Assembly: GCA_900552955.1 (NCBI GenBank)
Contig: USBO01000011.1
Coordinates: forward strand, 1 to 25,669
Direction: 5' to 3'
Length of the DNA stretch: 25,669 bases
Source: an uncultured Alistipes sp.
GTDB taxonomy: Bacteria; Bacteroidota; Bacteroidia; Bacteroidales; Rikenellaceae
Every line of letters begins with the position of its first letter. Position 1 is the stretch's first letter. Below the pieces are notes generated by a model that made no database searches, had not been told where the DNA came from, and was given only the letters and a program-made list of their open reading frames with translations. Of this stretch, positions 8,352 to 15,667 are shown piece after piece. The position numbers and the translations under genes are program-made.

Positions 8352-9143
8352 ATGAAAATCGCTATTCTGGGTGCCGGAAATATGGGCTGCGCCATTGCCT
8401 GCGGGCTGGTTGGCAGCGGCAGATACCGGGCGGAGGAGATCGTCTGTACGGCACGCACCGCCCCGACGCTCGAACGTTTGCGCACGCTGTGTCCCGGGGT
8501 ACGCACTACGACCGACAATGCCGATGCGGTACGCGGCGCGGCGGTCGTGATGCTGGCCGTCAAACCGTGGCTCGTGGAGCCGCTGATCCGCGAAATCCGG
8601 CGGGAGATCGACCCCGACCGTCAGTCGGTGGTGTCGGTGGCCGCCGGCGTCTCGCTGGCGCAGTTGTCCGAATGGCTGACGGCCGGCCGCGCTGCGCAGC
8701 CTGCGCTGTTCCGCGCGATTCCCAACACGGCGATCGCCGTGCGGCAGAGCATGACGTTCGTTTCCGTCCGCGGGGCCGACACCGCCCGCACGGAGCGGGT
8801 GATGGAGCTCTTCCGCGAGCTGGGCGAGGCGTTGCTCGTCGAAGAACCGATGCTGGAGACCGGCATGATCCTCGCCTCGTGCGGAATCGCCTTTGCGCTG
8901 CGTTACGTGCGTGCCGCAGTCGAGGGCGGGGTGGAGCTGGGCTGTCCGCCGCAACAGGCGACGCGGATCGTCGCCGCGACACTCCGCGGAGCGGCCGAGC
9001 TGCTGTTGCAGCGGGGCGATCACCCCGAAGCGGAGATCGACCGCGTGACTACGCCAGGCGGCATCACCGTCCGCGGTCTCAACGAGATGGAGCGGGCCGG
9101 ATTCTCGTCGGCCGTGATCCGCGGACTGAAGGCCTGCAAGTAG
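8352..9143 (+). CDS. proC: Pyrroline-5-carboxylate reductase
   Basis: 263 residues. It catalyses the last step of proline synthesis, NAD(P)H-dependent reduction of pyrroline-5-carboxylate. The N-terminal Rossmann domain opens MKIAILGAGNMGCAIA with GAGNMG at residues 7-12. The AVKPWLVEPL and RAIPNTAIAV segments are typical of the family. The C-terminal helical dimerisation domain carries the P5CR signature around TTPGGITVRGLNEMERAG. The frame is open far upstream, over the gpmI shadow, but the ATG at 8352 gives the canonical N-terminus directly at the nucleotide-binding fold. Length is normal (about 265-270). It has its own promoter and faces the minus-strand operon across a shared hairpin. 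Confidence 0.97.
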   Translation: MKIAILGAGNMGCAIACGLVGSGRYRAEEIVCTARTAPTLERLRTLCPGVRTTTDNADAVRGAAVVMLAVKPWLVEPLIREIRREIDPDRQSVVSVAAGVSLAQLSEWLTAGRAAQPALFRAIPNTAIAVRQSMTFVSVRGADTARTERVMELFRELGEALLVEEPMLETGMILASCGIAFALRYVRAAVEGGVELGCPPQQATRIVAATLRGAAELLLQRGDHPEAEIDRVTTPGGITVRGLNEMERAGFSSAVIRGLKACK

Positions 9144-9160
9144 CGGGCGGAGTGATGGTG

Positions 9161-9191
9161 CAGGGGCGGGAGTCGCGGATTCCCGCCCCTG
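9161..9191. terminator. Bidirectional hairpin between proC and the 2-hydroxyacid dehydrogenase gene
   Basis: A perfect 11-bp inverted repeat (CAGGGGCGGGA and TCCCGCCCCTG) with a 9-nt loop fills the 56-nt gap between two converging stop codons. T-runs are weak on both sides, but the position and stability suggest a shared terminator. Confidence 0.65.
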
Positions 9192-9199
9192 TGCGCTTG

Positions 9200-10141
9200 T
9201 TATCGCCGGTCGAGGTACTCCTCGATGTTGCGGACGACGCAGTCGATGAGCGTGTCGATCGCCTCGCCCGTGGCCCATGCGTTGTGGGGCGATACGAGCA
9301 GGCGATAGGGGTCGCGCAGGGCGAGCAGCGGATTGTCGTCCGCGATCGGTTCCGCCGAGAAGACGTCGAGCGCCGCGCCGGCGATCCGTCCGCTGTCGAG
9401 CGCCTCGGCCAGCGCGGCTTCGTCGACGATGCCGCCGCGGGCGACGTTGACAAGGAGGGCCGACGGCTTCATCCGCTGCAACTGCGCGGCGCCGATCAGC
9501 CCGCGCGTGCGGGCGTCGAGCGGACTGTGGATCGACACCACGTCGGCCCATGCGAGCAGTTCGTCGAGCGGCAGAGCGGGGTAGTCCTCTCTGCGTGCGA
9601 CGCCCGAGGTGGAGTGATAGCGCACCTCGCAGCCGAAAGCCGTGGCCAGCCGAGCCGTTTCGCGGCCGATCGCACCCAGCCCGACGATGCCCCAGCGGCG
9701 GCCGTGCAACTGCCCGAGCGGGCGGTCGAAGCAGAAGAGCCGCGACGAACGGGCGTAGCGGCCGCTCTTGACGAACTCGTCGTAATAGACCGTCTGACGC
9801 AGCAGGGCGATCGCCGCGCCGAGCGTCGTTTCGGCCACCGAGTGGGTCGAATAGCCGGCGGCGTTGCGCACCTCGATGCCGTGCTCGGCCGCGGCCGTAA
9901 GGTCGATGTTGTTGACGCCCGTCGCCGCGACGCAGATCAGCCGCAGGCGCGGCAGCCGCGCGATCGTCGCAGCGTCGAGCCGCACCTTGTTGGTGATGAC
10001 GATCTCGGCCTCGGCGCAGCGCGCGGCCGCCTCGTCGGGCGAAGTCATGTCGTAGCCCGTGTAGTCGCCCAGCGCCTTCACGGCCGAGAGGTCGCGGCCC
10101 GCGAGCGAGTATTCATCCAGAAAAACAATCTTCGGTTGCAT
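9200..10141 (-). CDS. D-isomer-specific 2-hydroxyacid dehydrogenase (glycerate dehydrogenase/hydroxypyruvate reductase-like)
   Basis: 313 residues with the two-domain architecture of the family. The NAD-binding motif is GLGAIG at residues 154-159. The catalytic triad is complete: Arg235 in NVARGGIVDE, Glu264 in DVFSAEP and His286 in SPHNAWAT. The substrate-loop segment CVAATGVNNID resembles glycerate dehydrogenases. Reduction of hydroxypyruvate or glyoxylate, or oxidation of D-glycerate, is the likeliest reaction, but the substrate is not fixed by the motifs and a serine-pathway (SerA-like) role cannot be excluded. There is no C-terminal ACT domain. It is the last gene of the tatD-tcdA-dehydrogenase operon, starting 12 nt after the tcdA stop. 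Confidence 0.92.
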   Translation of the reverse strand: MQPKIVFLDEYSLAGRDLSAVKALGDYTGYDMTSPDEAAARCAEAEIVITNKVRLDAATIARLPRLRLICVAATGVNNIDLTAAAEHGIEVRNAAGYSTHSVAETTLGAAIALLRQTVYYDEFVKSGRYARSSRLFCFDRPLGQLHGRRWGIVGLGAIGRETARLATAFGCEVRYHSTSGVARREDYPALPLDELLAWADVVSIHSPLDARTRGLIGAAQLQRMKPSALLVNVARGGIVDEAALAEALDSGRIAGAALDVFSAEPIADDNPLLALRDPYRLLVSPHNAWATGEAIDTLIDCVVRNIEEYLDRR

Positions 10142-10153
10142 ATTGTTTCGGTT

Positions 10154-10879
10154 TTAGTCGTTCATTTCACCCAGCAGGTCGCGCACCACCACCGAGGCGC
10201 AGCCGATGCCGAACAGCGCCGGCAGGTAGGAGATCGTCCCCACGTTGGACTTCTTGTTCTGCTCCTCGCAGAGCACCGTCGCCCCTTCGCGCGCCGGTTC
10301 GGGCGAGAAGACGGCGCGGAACCCGCGGCGGATGCCGAGCTTGTGTAGACGTTTGCGCAACATGTGGGCCAGCGGGCAGTGGTGCGTGCGGCCGATGTCG
10401 GCGATCTCCATGCGCGTGGGGTCGAGTTTGGCGCCGGCACCCATCGAGCTGACCAGCGGAATGCCGCGGTCGAGACATCCCTTGATGAGGGCCAGCTTGG
10501 GCGAGAGCGTGTCGATGGCGTCCACCGCATAGTCGTAGGCCGCGGCGTCGAGCAGCCGGTCGGTCTCCTCGTCCTTGATGTACTTCCCGACGACGGTCAG
10601 TTGCACATCGGGGGAGATATCGCGCAGCCGCTCGGCCAGCACTTCGGCCTTGGGGCGGCCGATCGTCGAGTGCAAGGCGACTAACTGGCGGTTGATGTTG
10701 GTCGGGGCCACGCAGTCGGCGTCGGCGATCGTGAGGCGCCCCACGCCGGCGCGGGCGATCATCTCGGCGGCGTAGGCTCCCACGCCGCCCAGTCCGACGA
10801 TCAGCACGTGCGCAGCGCGCAGGCGTTCGAGTTTTTCGTCACCCAGCAGCAGGAGGGTGCGGTCCGTCCATTGTTCCAT
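10154..10879 (-). CDS. tcdA: tRNA threonylcarbamoyladenosine dehydratase (TcdA/CsdL family)
   Basis: 241 residues of the E1/ThiF/MoeB superfamily. The N-terminus MEQWTDRTLLLLGDEKLERL is the typical CsdL/TcdA opening. The ATP-binding GLGGVG motif is at residues 29-34, followed by DADCVAPTNINRQ and AIDTLSPKLALI, which contacts the adenylate. TcdA adenylates t6A at position 37 of ANN-decoding tRNAs and cyclises it to ct6A. The family usually runs to 250-270 residues, so this copy is at the short end but shows no lost domain. It starts 3 nt after the tatD-like stop and is followed at 12 nt by the dehydrogenase. The long MPKM-free N-terminus needs no adjustment: the ATG at 10879 gives the family start. 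Confidence 0.95.
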   Translation of the reverse strand: MEQWTDRTLLLLGDEKLERLRAAHVLIVGLGGVGAYAAEMIARAGVGRLTIADADCVAPTNINRQLVALHSTIGRPKAEVLAERLRDISPDVQLTVVGKYIKDEETDRLLDAAAYDYAVDAIDTLSPKLALIKGCLDRGIPLVSSMGAGAKLDPTRMEIADIGRTHHCPLAHMLRKRLHKLGIRRGFRAVFSPEPAREGATVLCEEQNKKSNVGTISYLPALFGIGCASVVVRDLLGEMND

Positions 10880-10882
10880 CGT

Positions 10883-11461
10883 TCAGGTGAAAATTCGCAG
10901 ATAGTTGGTGTATAGGGTCTCCCTGAGCCGGTCGAGCGGCAGGCCGAGCAGCCGTGCGGCTTCGGCATAGATGCTCTCGATGGGCGTGGGGTCGTCGTCG
11001 GTTTCGAGGAAGAGCCGCTCCGACGGAACGGTTGCCAGCGCCTGCACCGTGCGCGGCGAGCGCAGCGACCGCGGGCCGAAGGAGAGGTAATAGCCTGCGG
11101 CGACGGCGCGTGCGGCCTGCTGGGGCGAGCCGATGAAGCCGTGGAAGATGACGGCGCGCAGGCGAAAACGTCCGAGCAGCGTCATCATCGGTTCGAACGC
11201 CTTCACGCAATGCAGCACGACGGGCATGCCGGCCGTTTCGGCCAGTTCCAGCTGTTGCTCGAAGAGCCGCCGCTGCGCTTCGCGGTCGGGATGCAGGTAG
11301 TCGAGTCCGATCTCGCCGACGGCCTGCGCCCGCCCGAGGGCTTCGCATAGGGACTCCGCGTCGGCGCCGGCGGCATCCCACGGGTGGATGCCTACGCTCG
11401 CGGGTTCGAGGCCGCGTCCCGTCGGGCGATGGGTGTGGATATTGACGTAGGGCGTTTCCAT
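10883..11461 (-). CDS. Short TatD-family metal-dependent hydrolase
   Basis: 192 residues, clearly shorter than the usual 250-265 of TatD/YcfH proteins, yet all ligands of the binuclear metal site appear: His9 and His11 (NIHTHR), Glu50 (VGEIGLDY), His84 (VVLHCV), His107 (IFHGFIG) and Asp155 (FLETDDDP). The shortening lies in loops between the barrel strands, notably after the first motif. Known TatD proteins are Mg2+-dependent 3'-5' deoxyribonucleases; that activity is only inferred here. It heads the operon with tcdA and the dehydrogenase. Its ATG follows a TACCTTTG -7 element by only 5 nt, so the message may be leaderless. Confidence 0.9.
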   Translation of the reverse strand: METPYVNIHTHRPTGRGLEPASVGIHPWDAAGADAESLCEALGRAQAVGEIGLDYLHPDREAQRRLFEQQLELAETAGMPVVLHCVKAFEPMMTLLGRFRLRAVIFHGFIGSPQQAARAVAAGYYLSFGPRSLRSPRTVQALATVPSERLFLETDDDPTPIESIYAEAARLLGLPLDRLRETLYTNYLRIFT

Positions 11462-11466
11462 TGATG

Positions 11467-11474
11467 CAAAGGTA
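11467..11474 (-). promoter_or_regulatory. -7 element immediately before the tatD-like start codon
   Basis: Minus-strand TACCTTTG fits TAnnTTTG exactly and is separated from the ATG by five bases (CATCA). Transcription would start at or within a few bases of the initiation codon. No clear TTTG box is present at the expected -33 distance. Confidence 0.55.
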
Positions 11475-11556
11475 GGAAATTTCGGACGGTTTTCCGGTTT
11501 TTTCGGAACAGCCGAAAAATATTCGGAAAATTCTTAAATAAACAGGTAAAAAATCG

Positions 11557-11564
11557 TACCTTCG
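11557..11564 (+). promoter_or_regulatory. Probable -7 element of the nqr operon promoter
   Basis: TACCTTCG fits the TAnnTTYG form of the Bacteroidetes -7 box. It lies in the 176-nt AT-rich divergent gap, 73 nt before the nqrA ATG, and predicts a leader of about 65 nt that is very A/T-rich. No convincing -33 TTTG is seen, so the assignment is moderate. Confidence 0.5.
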
Positions 11565-11637
11565 CGCACGGAAAAAACTATGTTATAAAATTAACAGAAC
11601 TTTTCATAATTATCACACTAATCAAACACTTTTACAC

Positions 11638-12993
11638 ATGTCGAAAATCATTAAACTGAACAAAGGTCTCGACATCAAACTCGAAGGTCAGGCGGCCTCC
11701 GTGGTGGTCAACGCCCCGTTGGCCGACACGTATGCCGTTTCGCCGCTCGATTTTGAAGGTGTAACTCCGAAGTTGCTGGTGAAGGCCGGAGATCGGGTGA
11801 AGGCGGGTACGCCGTTGTTCTTCAACAAGTACGACGAGCGTGTGCTCTTCACCTCTCCCGTGAGCGGAACCGTGGCGGCGATCAATCGCGGCGAGAAGCG
11901 CAAGGTGCTCTCCGTGACCGTCGCTCCCGATGCCGAGCAGCAGTACGAGGAGTTTGCGATTCCCGATCTGTCGGGTGCCGCACGCGAGCAGATCGTCGAT
12001 CTTTTGTTGAAGTCCGGCCTGTGGACGATGATGATCCAGCGCCCCTACGGCATCATCGCCGATCCGGCCGATGCTCCCAAAGCGATTTTCGTGTCGGCAT
12101 TCGACTCGGCGCCGCTGGCGCCCGATTACGACTTCGCGCTGGCGGGCGAGAAGGCCGCTTTGCAGCGGGGCGTCGAAGTCCTGAAGAAACTCACGACGGG
12201 CAAGGTGCACGTTTCGTTCCGCGCGGGTGCCGAAAGCGCTTTCGCTTCGCTGACGGGGATCGAGACGCACGCCTTTGCGGGCAAGCATCCGGCGGGCAAC
12301 GTCGGTGTGCAGATCCACCACATCGATCCGGTGAACAAGGGCGAGGTGGTATGGACGGTCAACGTGCAGGATCTGGCCGCGATCGGCCGCTTCTTCACGA
12401 CGGGCCGCGTCGACCGCTCGAAGGTGATCGCCGTGACCGGTTCGGAGGTGATCGAGCCGAAGTACTGCCGCATCGTCGACGGCGCTTCGATCCGTTCGAT
12501 CGTCGGCGGCAACGTCAAGCCGCAGGCCGAAGGCGACAGCGTCCGTTTCATCTCGGGCAACGTGCTGACGGGCGCCAAGACCTCGCTCGACGGCCATATC
12601 GGCCCCTATGCGCATCAGTTGACGCTGATTCCCGAGGGCGACAAGTACGAGCTGCTGGGCTGGGCGATGCCGCGCTGCAAGAAATTCTCCGTGTCGCGCG
12701 CCTATTTCTCGTGGCTCTGCCCCAAGAAGCGCTACAACCTCGACACCAATCTCAACGGCGGCGAGCGTCCGTTCGTCGTGACGGGTCTCTACGAGCAGTA
12801 TCTGCCGATGGACATCTATCCGATGCACCTGCTCAAGGCGACGCTGGCGGGCGACATCGAGAAGATGGAGAACCTCGGCATCTACGAGGTCGTGGAGGAG
12901 GATTTCGCGCTCTGCGAGTTCGTCGATCCGTCGAAGACCGAGATGCAGCAGATCATCCGCGACGGTATTAACTTAATGATCAAGGAGGCTTAA
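11638..12993 (+). CDS. nqrA: Na+-translocating NADH:quinone reductase subunit A
   Basis: 451 residues, the standard length. NqrA is the peripheral cytoplasmic subunit without classical cofactors that binds quinone and associates with NqrB. The N-terminus MSKIIKLNKGLDIKLEG is typical, followed by a barrel-sandwich region (LFTSPVSGTVAAI) like that of biotinyl-carrier folds. Central segments such as FISGNVLTGAKTS and the YNLDTNLNGGERPFVVTG stretch are family-typical. It opens a six-gene operon: nqrB begins 2 nt after its stop. The extreme 3' end doubles as a strong ribosome-binding site for nqrB. Confidence 0.98.
   Translation: MSKIIKLNKGLDIKLEGQAASVVVNAPLADTYAVSPLDFEGVTPKLLVKAGDRVKAGTPLFFNKYDERVLFTSPVSGTVAAINRGEKRKVLSVTVAPDAEQQYEEFAIPDLSGAAREQIVDLLLKSGLWTMMIQRPYGIIADPADAPKAIFVSAFDSAPLAPDYDFALAGEKAALQRGVEVLKKLTTGKVHVSFRAGAESAFASLTGIETHAFAGKHPAGNVGVQIHHIDPVNKGEVVWTVNVQDLAAIGRFFTTGRVDRSKVIAVTGSEVIEPKYCRIVDGASIRSIVGGNVKPQAEGDSVRFISGNVLTGAKTSLDGHIGPYAHQLTLIPEGDKYELLGWAMPRCKKFSVSRAYFSWLCPKKRYNLDTNLNGGERPFVVTGLYEQYLPMDIYPMHLLKATLAGDIEKMENLGIYEVVEEDFALCEFVDPSKTEMQQIIRDGINLMIKEA
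12982..12988 (+). promoter_or_regulatory. Strong Shine-Dalgarno sequence for nqrB
   Basis: AAGGAGG lies 7 nt before the nqrB ATG and overlaps the last codons of nqrA. Such a full anti-SD match is uncommon in Bacteroidetes and stands out from the other starts here. It may be partly fortuitous, because it encodes Lys-Glu-Ala of NqrA. Confidence 0.5.
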
Positions 12994-12995
12994 CG

Positions 12996-14111
12996 ATGAG
13001 CGGATTAAGAAATTTCGTAGATAAGATCAAGCCGACCTTCTCGGAAGGCGGCAAACTCTCGTTCCTCGCATCGACGTTCGATGCGTTCGAGACATTCCTT
13101 TTCGTGCCGAACACCACCACGCAGAAGGGCGCGCACATCCGTGACTGCAACGACATGAAACGTACGATGATCGTCGTGGTGGCGGCGCTCGTTCCGGCCC
13201 TGCTGTTCGGCATGTACAACACGGGCTATCAGGTGGGTATGACGGGCTGGGCCGCGCTGTGGTTCGGATTCCTGCAGGTGCTGCCCATGATCGTCGTGTC
13301 GTATGTCGTGGGTCTGGGCATCGAGTTCGGTTTCGCGCAGGCGCGCGGCCACGAGGTCAACGAGGGCTTCCTCGTCTCGGGTCTGCTGATCCCGATGGTG
13401 ATGCCCGTGGGCACGCCGCTGTGGATGATCGCGCTGGGTACGGCTTTCGCCGTGGTCTTCGGCAAGGAGGTCTTCGGCGGTACGGGCATGAACGTCTTCA
13501 ACCCCGCACTGCTGGCGCGCGCCTTCGTCTTCTTCTCCTACACCCCGCAGATGTCGGGCGAGAAGGTGTGGTTCGCCCTCGACGGCGTGTCGGGCGCAAC
13601 GGCGCTCGAGCAGCTCTCGACGACGGGCGCGATGAGCTATTCGAATCTGGACGCCTTCCTCGGCTTCATCCCGGGGTCGGTGGGCGAGACCTCGACGCTG
13701 GCGATCCTCATCGGTGCGGCGATCCTGCTCTTCACGGGCATCGCTTCGTGGCGCACGATGATCTCGGTCTTCGCCGGCGGCTGGCTCATGGGCCTGCTCT
13801 TCAATGCGGTCGGCGCCAATGCCTACTGCGCGATTCCCGCATGGCAGCACCTGATCGTGGGCGGCTTCGCCTTCGGTGCCGTCTTCATGGCCACCGATCC
13901 CGTCACCTCGGCGCAGACCAACGCCGGCAAGTACATCGTCGGTCTGATGACCGGTGCGCTGGCCGTGCTGATCCGCGTGGTGAACCCCGCCTATCCCGAG
14001 GGTATGATGCTTTCGATCCTCTTCATGAACGCGCTGGCACCGCTGGTAGACTACTTCGTGGTCGAGCGGAATGTCGCACGTCGTAAGAACCGTGTCAAAC
14101 TTGCAAAATAG
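12996..14111 (+). CDS. nqrB: Na+-translocating NADH:quinone reductase subunit B
   Basis: 371 residues. NqrB is the large membrane subunit that carries covalent FMN and riboflavin and contributes the Na+ path. The N-terminus (MSGLRNFVDKIKPTF) is cytoplasmic, and about ten transmembrane helices follow from residue 53 or so. The flavinylation motif SGAT is intact in LDGVSGATALEQ, with Thr202 as the expected phosphoester site for FMN, corresponding to Thr236 of Vibrio cholerae NqrB. The C-terminal segment GAVFMATDPVTSAQTNAGKY is highly family-specific. It lies 2 nt after nqrA and 9 nt before nqrC. FMN attachment requires an ApbE-type flavin transferase, which is not in this window. Confidence 0.98.
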   Translation: MSGLRNFVDKIKPTFSEGGKLSFLASTFDAFETFLFVPNTTTQKGAHIRDCNDMKRTMIVVVAALVPALLFGMYNTGYQVGMTGWAALWFGFLQVLPMIVVSYVVGLGIEFGFAQARGHEVNEGFLVSGLLIPMVMPVGTPLWMIALGTAFAVVFGKEVFGGTGMNVFNPALLARAFVFFSYTPQMSGEKVWFALDGVSGATALEQLSTTGAMSYSNLDAFLGFIPGSVGETSTLAILIGAAILLFTGIASWRTMISVFAGGWLMGLLFNAVGANAYCAIPAWQHLIVGGFAFGAVFMATDPVTSAQTNAGKYIVGLMTGALAVLIRVVNPAYPEGMMLSILFMNALAPLVDYFVVERNVARRKNRVKLAK

Positions 14112-14120
14112 GGAGTAATT

Positions 14121-15008
14121 ATGGCAACCAAGAAATTCAAATGTAAAGTCTGCGGCTATATTCACGAGGGCGACAAGGCGCCCGACGTGTGCCCTGTCTG
14201 CAAAGCTCCCGCCTCGCAGTTCGAAGAGGTGACGGAGGAAAAGAGCGGGAACGGCGCGAAAAAGGGCGGTCTGTTCTCGAACAAGAACTCCAACGCCTAC
14301 ATCATCTTCTACGCCACGGTGATGGTGGTCATCGTCGCCATCCTGCTGTCGCTGGCTTCGCTGTCGTTGCAGCAGCGTCAGTACGACAACGAACTGGGCG
14401 AGAAGAAGAGCAACATCCTGCAATCGCTCGGCACGCCCGACGGCGACTTCGACGCGACGGTCAGGGCCTACGTGGTTGATGCCGACGGTAACAAGACCGA
14501 GCGGCCCGCTGCCGAGGTCTTCGACATGATGAAGACGAACAAGGACCTGCGCGCCGATTACGAGCGCAAGACGCTGATTCTCTTCGAGGCGACCGACGGC
14601 CGCGTGGTCATTCCGCTGATCGGAAAAGGTCTGTGGGACGACATCTGGGGCTATATCGCGCTCGAAGGGGATATGAACACCGTCTCGGGCATCGTCATGG
14701 CCCACAAGGGCGAGACTCCGGGTCTGGGTGCCGAGATCGCCACGCCGGCGCATCAGGCGCTCTACAAAGGCAAGAAGCTCTTCGAGAATGGAGACTTCGT
14801 CTCGATCTCGCTGCGCAAGGGCGGCGCCAAGGATCCCGCGCACGAGGTGGACGCCATCACCGGCGGCACCAAGACGTCGGACGGCGTGACGGCCATGCTG
14901 CGCGACAACCTGAGCGAGTATCTTCCCTTCTTCCAGAAATCGCAGACCGCCGCTTCGGCAGCCGGTGCGGAGGTGTCCAACGATCAAAACGTAGAAAACA
15001 ATGAGTAA
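14121..15008 (+). CDS. nqrC: Na+-NQR subunit C with an N-terminal rubredoxin domain
   Basis: 295 residues, longer than ordinary NqrC (about 230-260). Residues 1-37 form a rubrerythrin-type rubredoxin module: Cys8-x2-Cys11, twelve residues including GYIHEGDKAPD, then Cys24-x2-Cys27 and a P-A-S-Q-F-E-E tail. A charged, glycine-containing linker (about 38-56) leads to the NqrC transmembrane helix (about 58-80) and the periplasmic FMN domain. The probable FMN attachment motif is TGGT (Thr247-Thr250) in DAITGGTKTSDGV, where most NqrC proteins have SGAT. The fusion is continuous in one frame; the first downstream ATG falls inside the transmembrane helix, so a rubredoxin-free start is unlikely. By analogy with known NqrC topology, the rubredoxin faces the cytoplasm near NqrF. 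The last 8 nt overlap nqrD. The NqrC identity is firm; the function of the added iron site is inferred. Confidence 0.95.
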   Translation: MATKKFKCKVCGYIHEGDKAPDVCPVCKAPASQFEEVTEEKSGNGAKKGGLFSNKNSNAYIIFYATVMVVIVAILLSLASLSLQQRQYDNELGEKKSNILQSLGTPDGDFDATVRAYVVDADGNKTERPAAEVFDMMKTNKDLRADYERKTLILFEATDGRVVIPLIGKGLWDDIWGYIALEGDMNTVSGIVMAHKGETPGLGAEIATPAHQALYKGKKLFENGDFVSISLRKGGAKDPAHEVDAITGGTKTSDGVTAMLRDNLSEYLPFFQKSQTAASAAGAEVSNDQNVENNE

Positions 15009-15657
15009 TAAGGAAAAAGAGCCTCTGTTTTCGGCTAAGAACATGAAGTATCTGACCGGCCCGTTCGGGAAGAACAATCCGGTCATCGTACAGATCCTCG
15101 GCATCTGCTCGGCGCTGGCGGTCACCGTTCAGTTGAAACCCGCCCTCGTCATGGCGCTTTCGGTGACGGTGGTGACGGCCTTCTCGAACCTGGTGATGTC
15201 GCTGCTGCGCAAGGGCATTCCCGCGCGTATCCGCATCATCGTCCAGCTGGTGGTGATCGCCGCGCTGGTGATCCTCGTCGATCAGGTGCTCAAGGCCTAT
15301 GTCTATGAGGTGTCGAAGCAACTGTCGGTCTACGTGGGTCTGATTATCACCAACTGTATCATCATGGGACGTGTCGAGGCCTTCGCGCTGGGCAACAAGC
15401 CGTGGCCGGCGTTCCTCGACGGCATCGGAAACGGTCTGGGCTACGGTCTGATTCTGGTGATCGTCGCCTTCTTCCGCGAGCTGCTCGGTTCGGGCAGTCT
15501 GCTGGGCGTGCGCGTCATCCCCGAGAGCTGGTACATTGCGAACGGCGGCGTCTACTCGAACATGGGTCTGATGCTCTTCCCGCCGATGGCGCTCATCATC
15601 GTGGGGTGCATCATCTGGATTCACCGCTCTTACAACAAGGATTTACAGGAAAAGTAG
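15001..15657 (+). CDS. nqrD: Na+-translocating NADH:quinone reductase subunit D
   Basis: 218 residues, a six-helix membrane subunit. With NqrE it holds the intramembrane iron centre, formed by two cysteines from each subunit. The expected cysteines are present: Cys36 in LGICSALAVT and Cys119 in IITNCIIMGR. The N-terminal segment is cytoplasmic and the FFRELLGSGSLLG stretch is typical of the NqrD/RnfE family. Rnf-type assignment is excluded by the surrounding nqrA, nqrB and nqrF genes. The ATG overlaps the end of nqrC by 8 nt, indicating translational coupling. Confidence 0.98.
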   Translation: MSNKEKEPLFSAKNMKYLTGPFGKNNPVIVQILGICSALAVTVQLKPALVMALSVTVVTAFSNLVMSLLRKGIPARIRIIVQLVVIAALVILVDQVLKAYVYEVSKQLSVYVGLIITNCIIMGRVEAFALGNKPWPAFLDGIGNGLGYGLILVIVAFFRELLGSGSLLGVRVIPESWYIANGGVYSNMGLMLFPPMALIIVGCIIWIHRSYNKDLQEK

Positions 15658-15667
15658 CAGGTAACGT

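Noticed and set aside
8341..8355. Five-codon ATG frame overlapping the proC start
   Set aside because: Too short, with no ribosome-binding signal; its overlap with the proC ATG could affect initiation, but nothing supports this.
8489..10348. 619-codon plus-strand frame over proC, the dehydrogenase and tcdA
   Set aside because: It crosses two converging, well-supported genes and their shared terminator; its translation has no recognisable domain.
13005..15125. 706-codon minus-strand frame opposite nqrB and nqrC
   Set aside because: Antisense shadow with His/Arg/Asp-rich composition; the plus strand encodes conserved NQR subunits.
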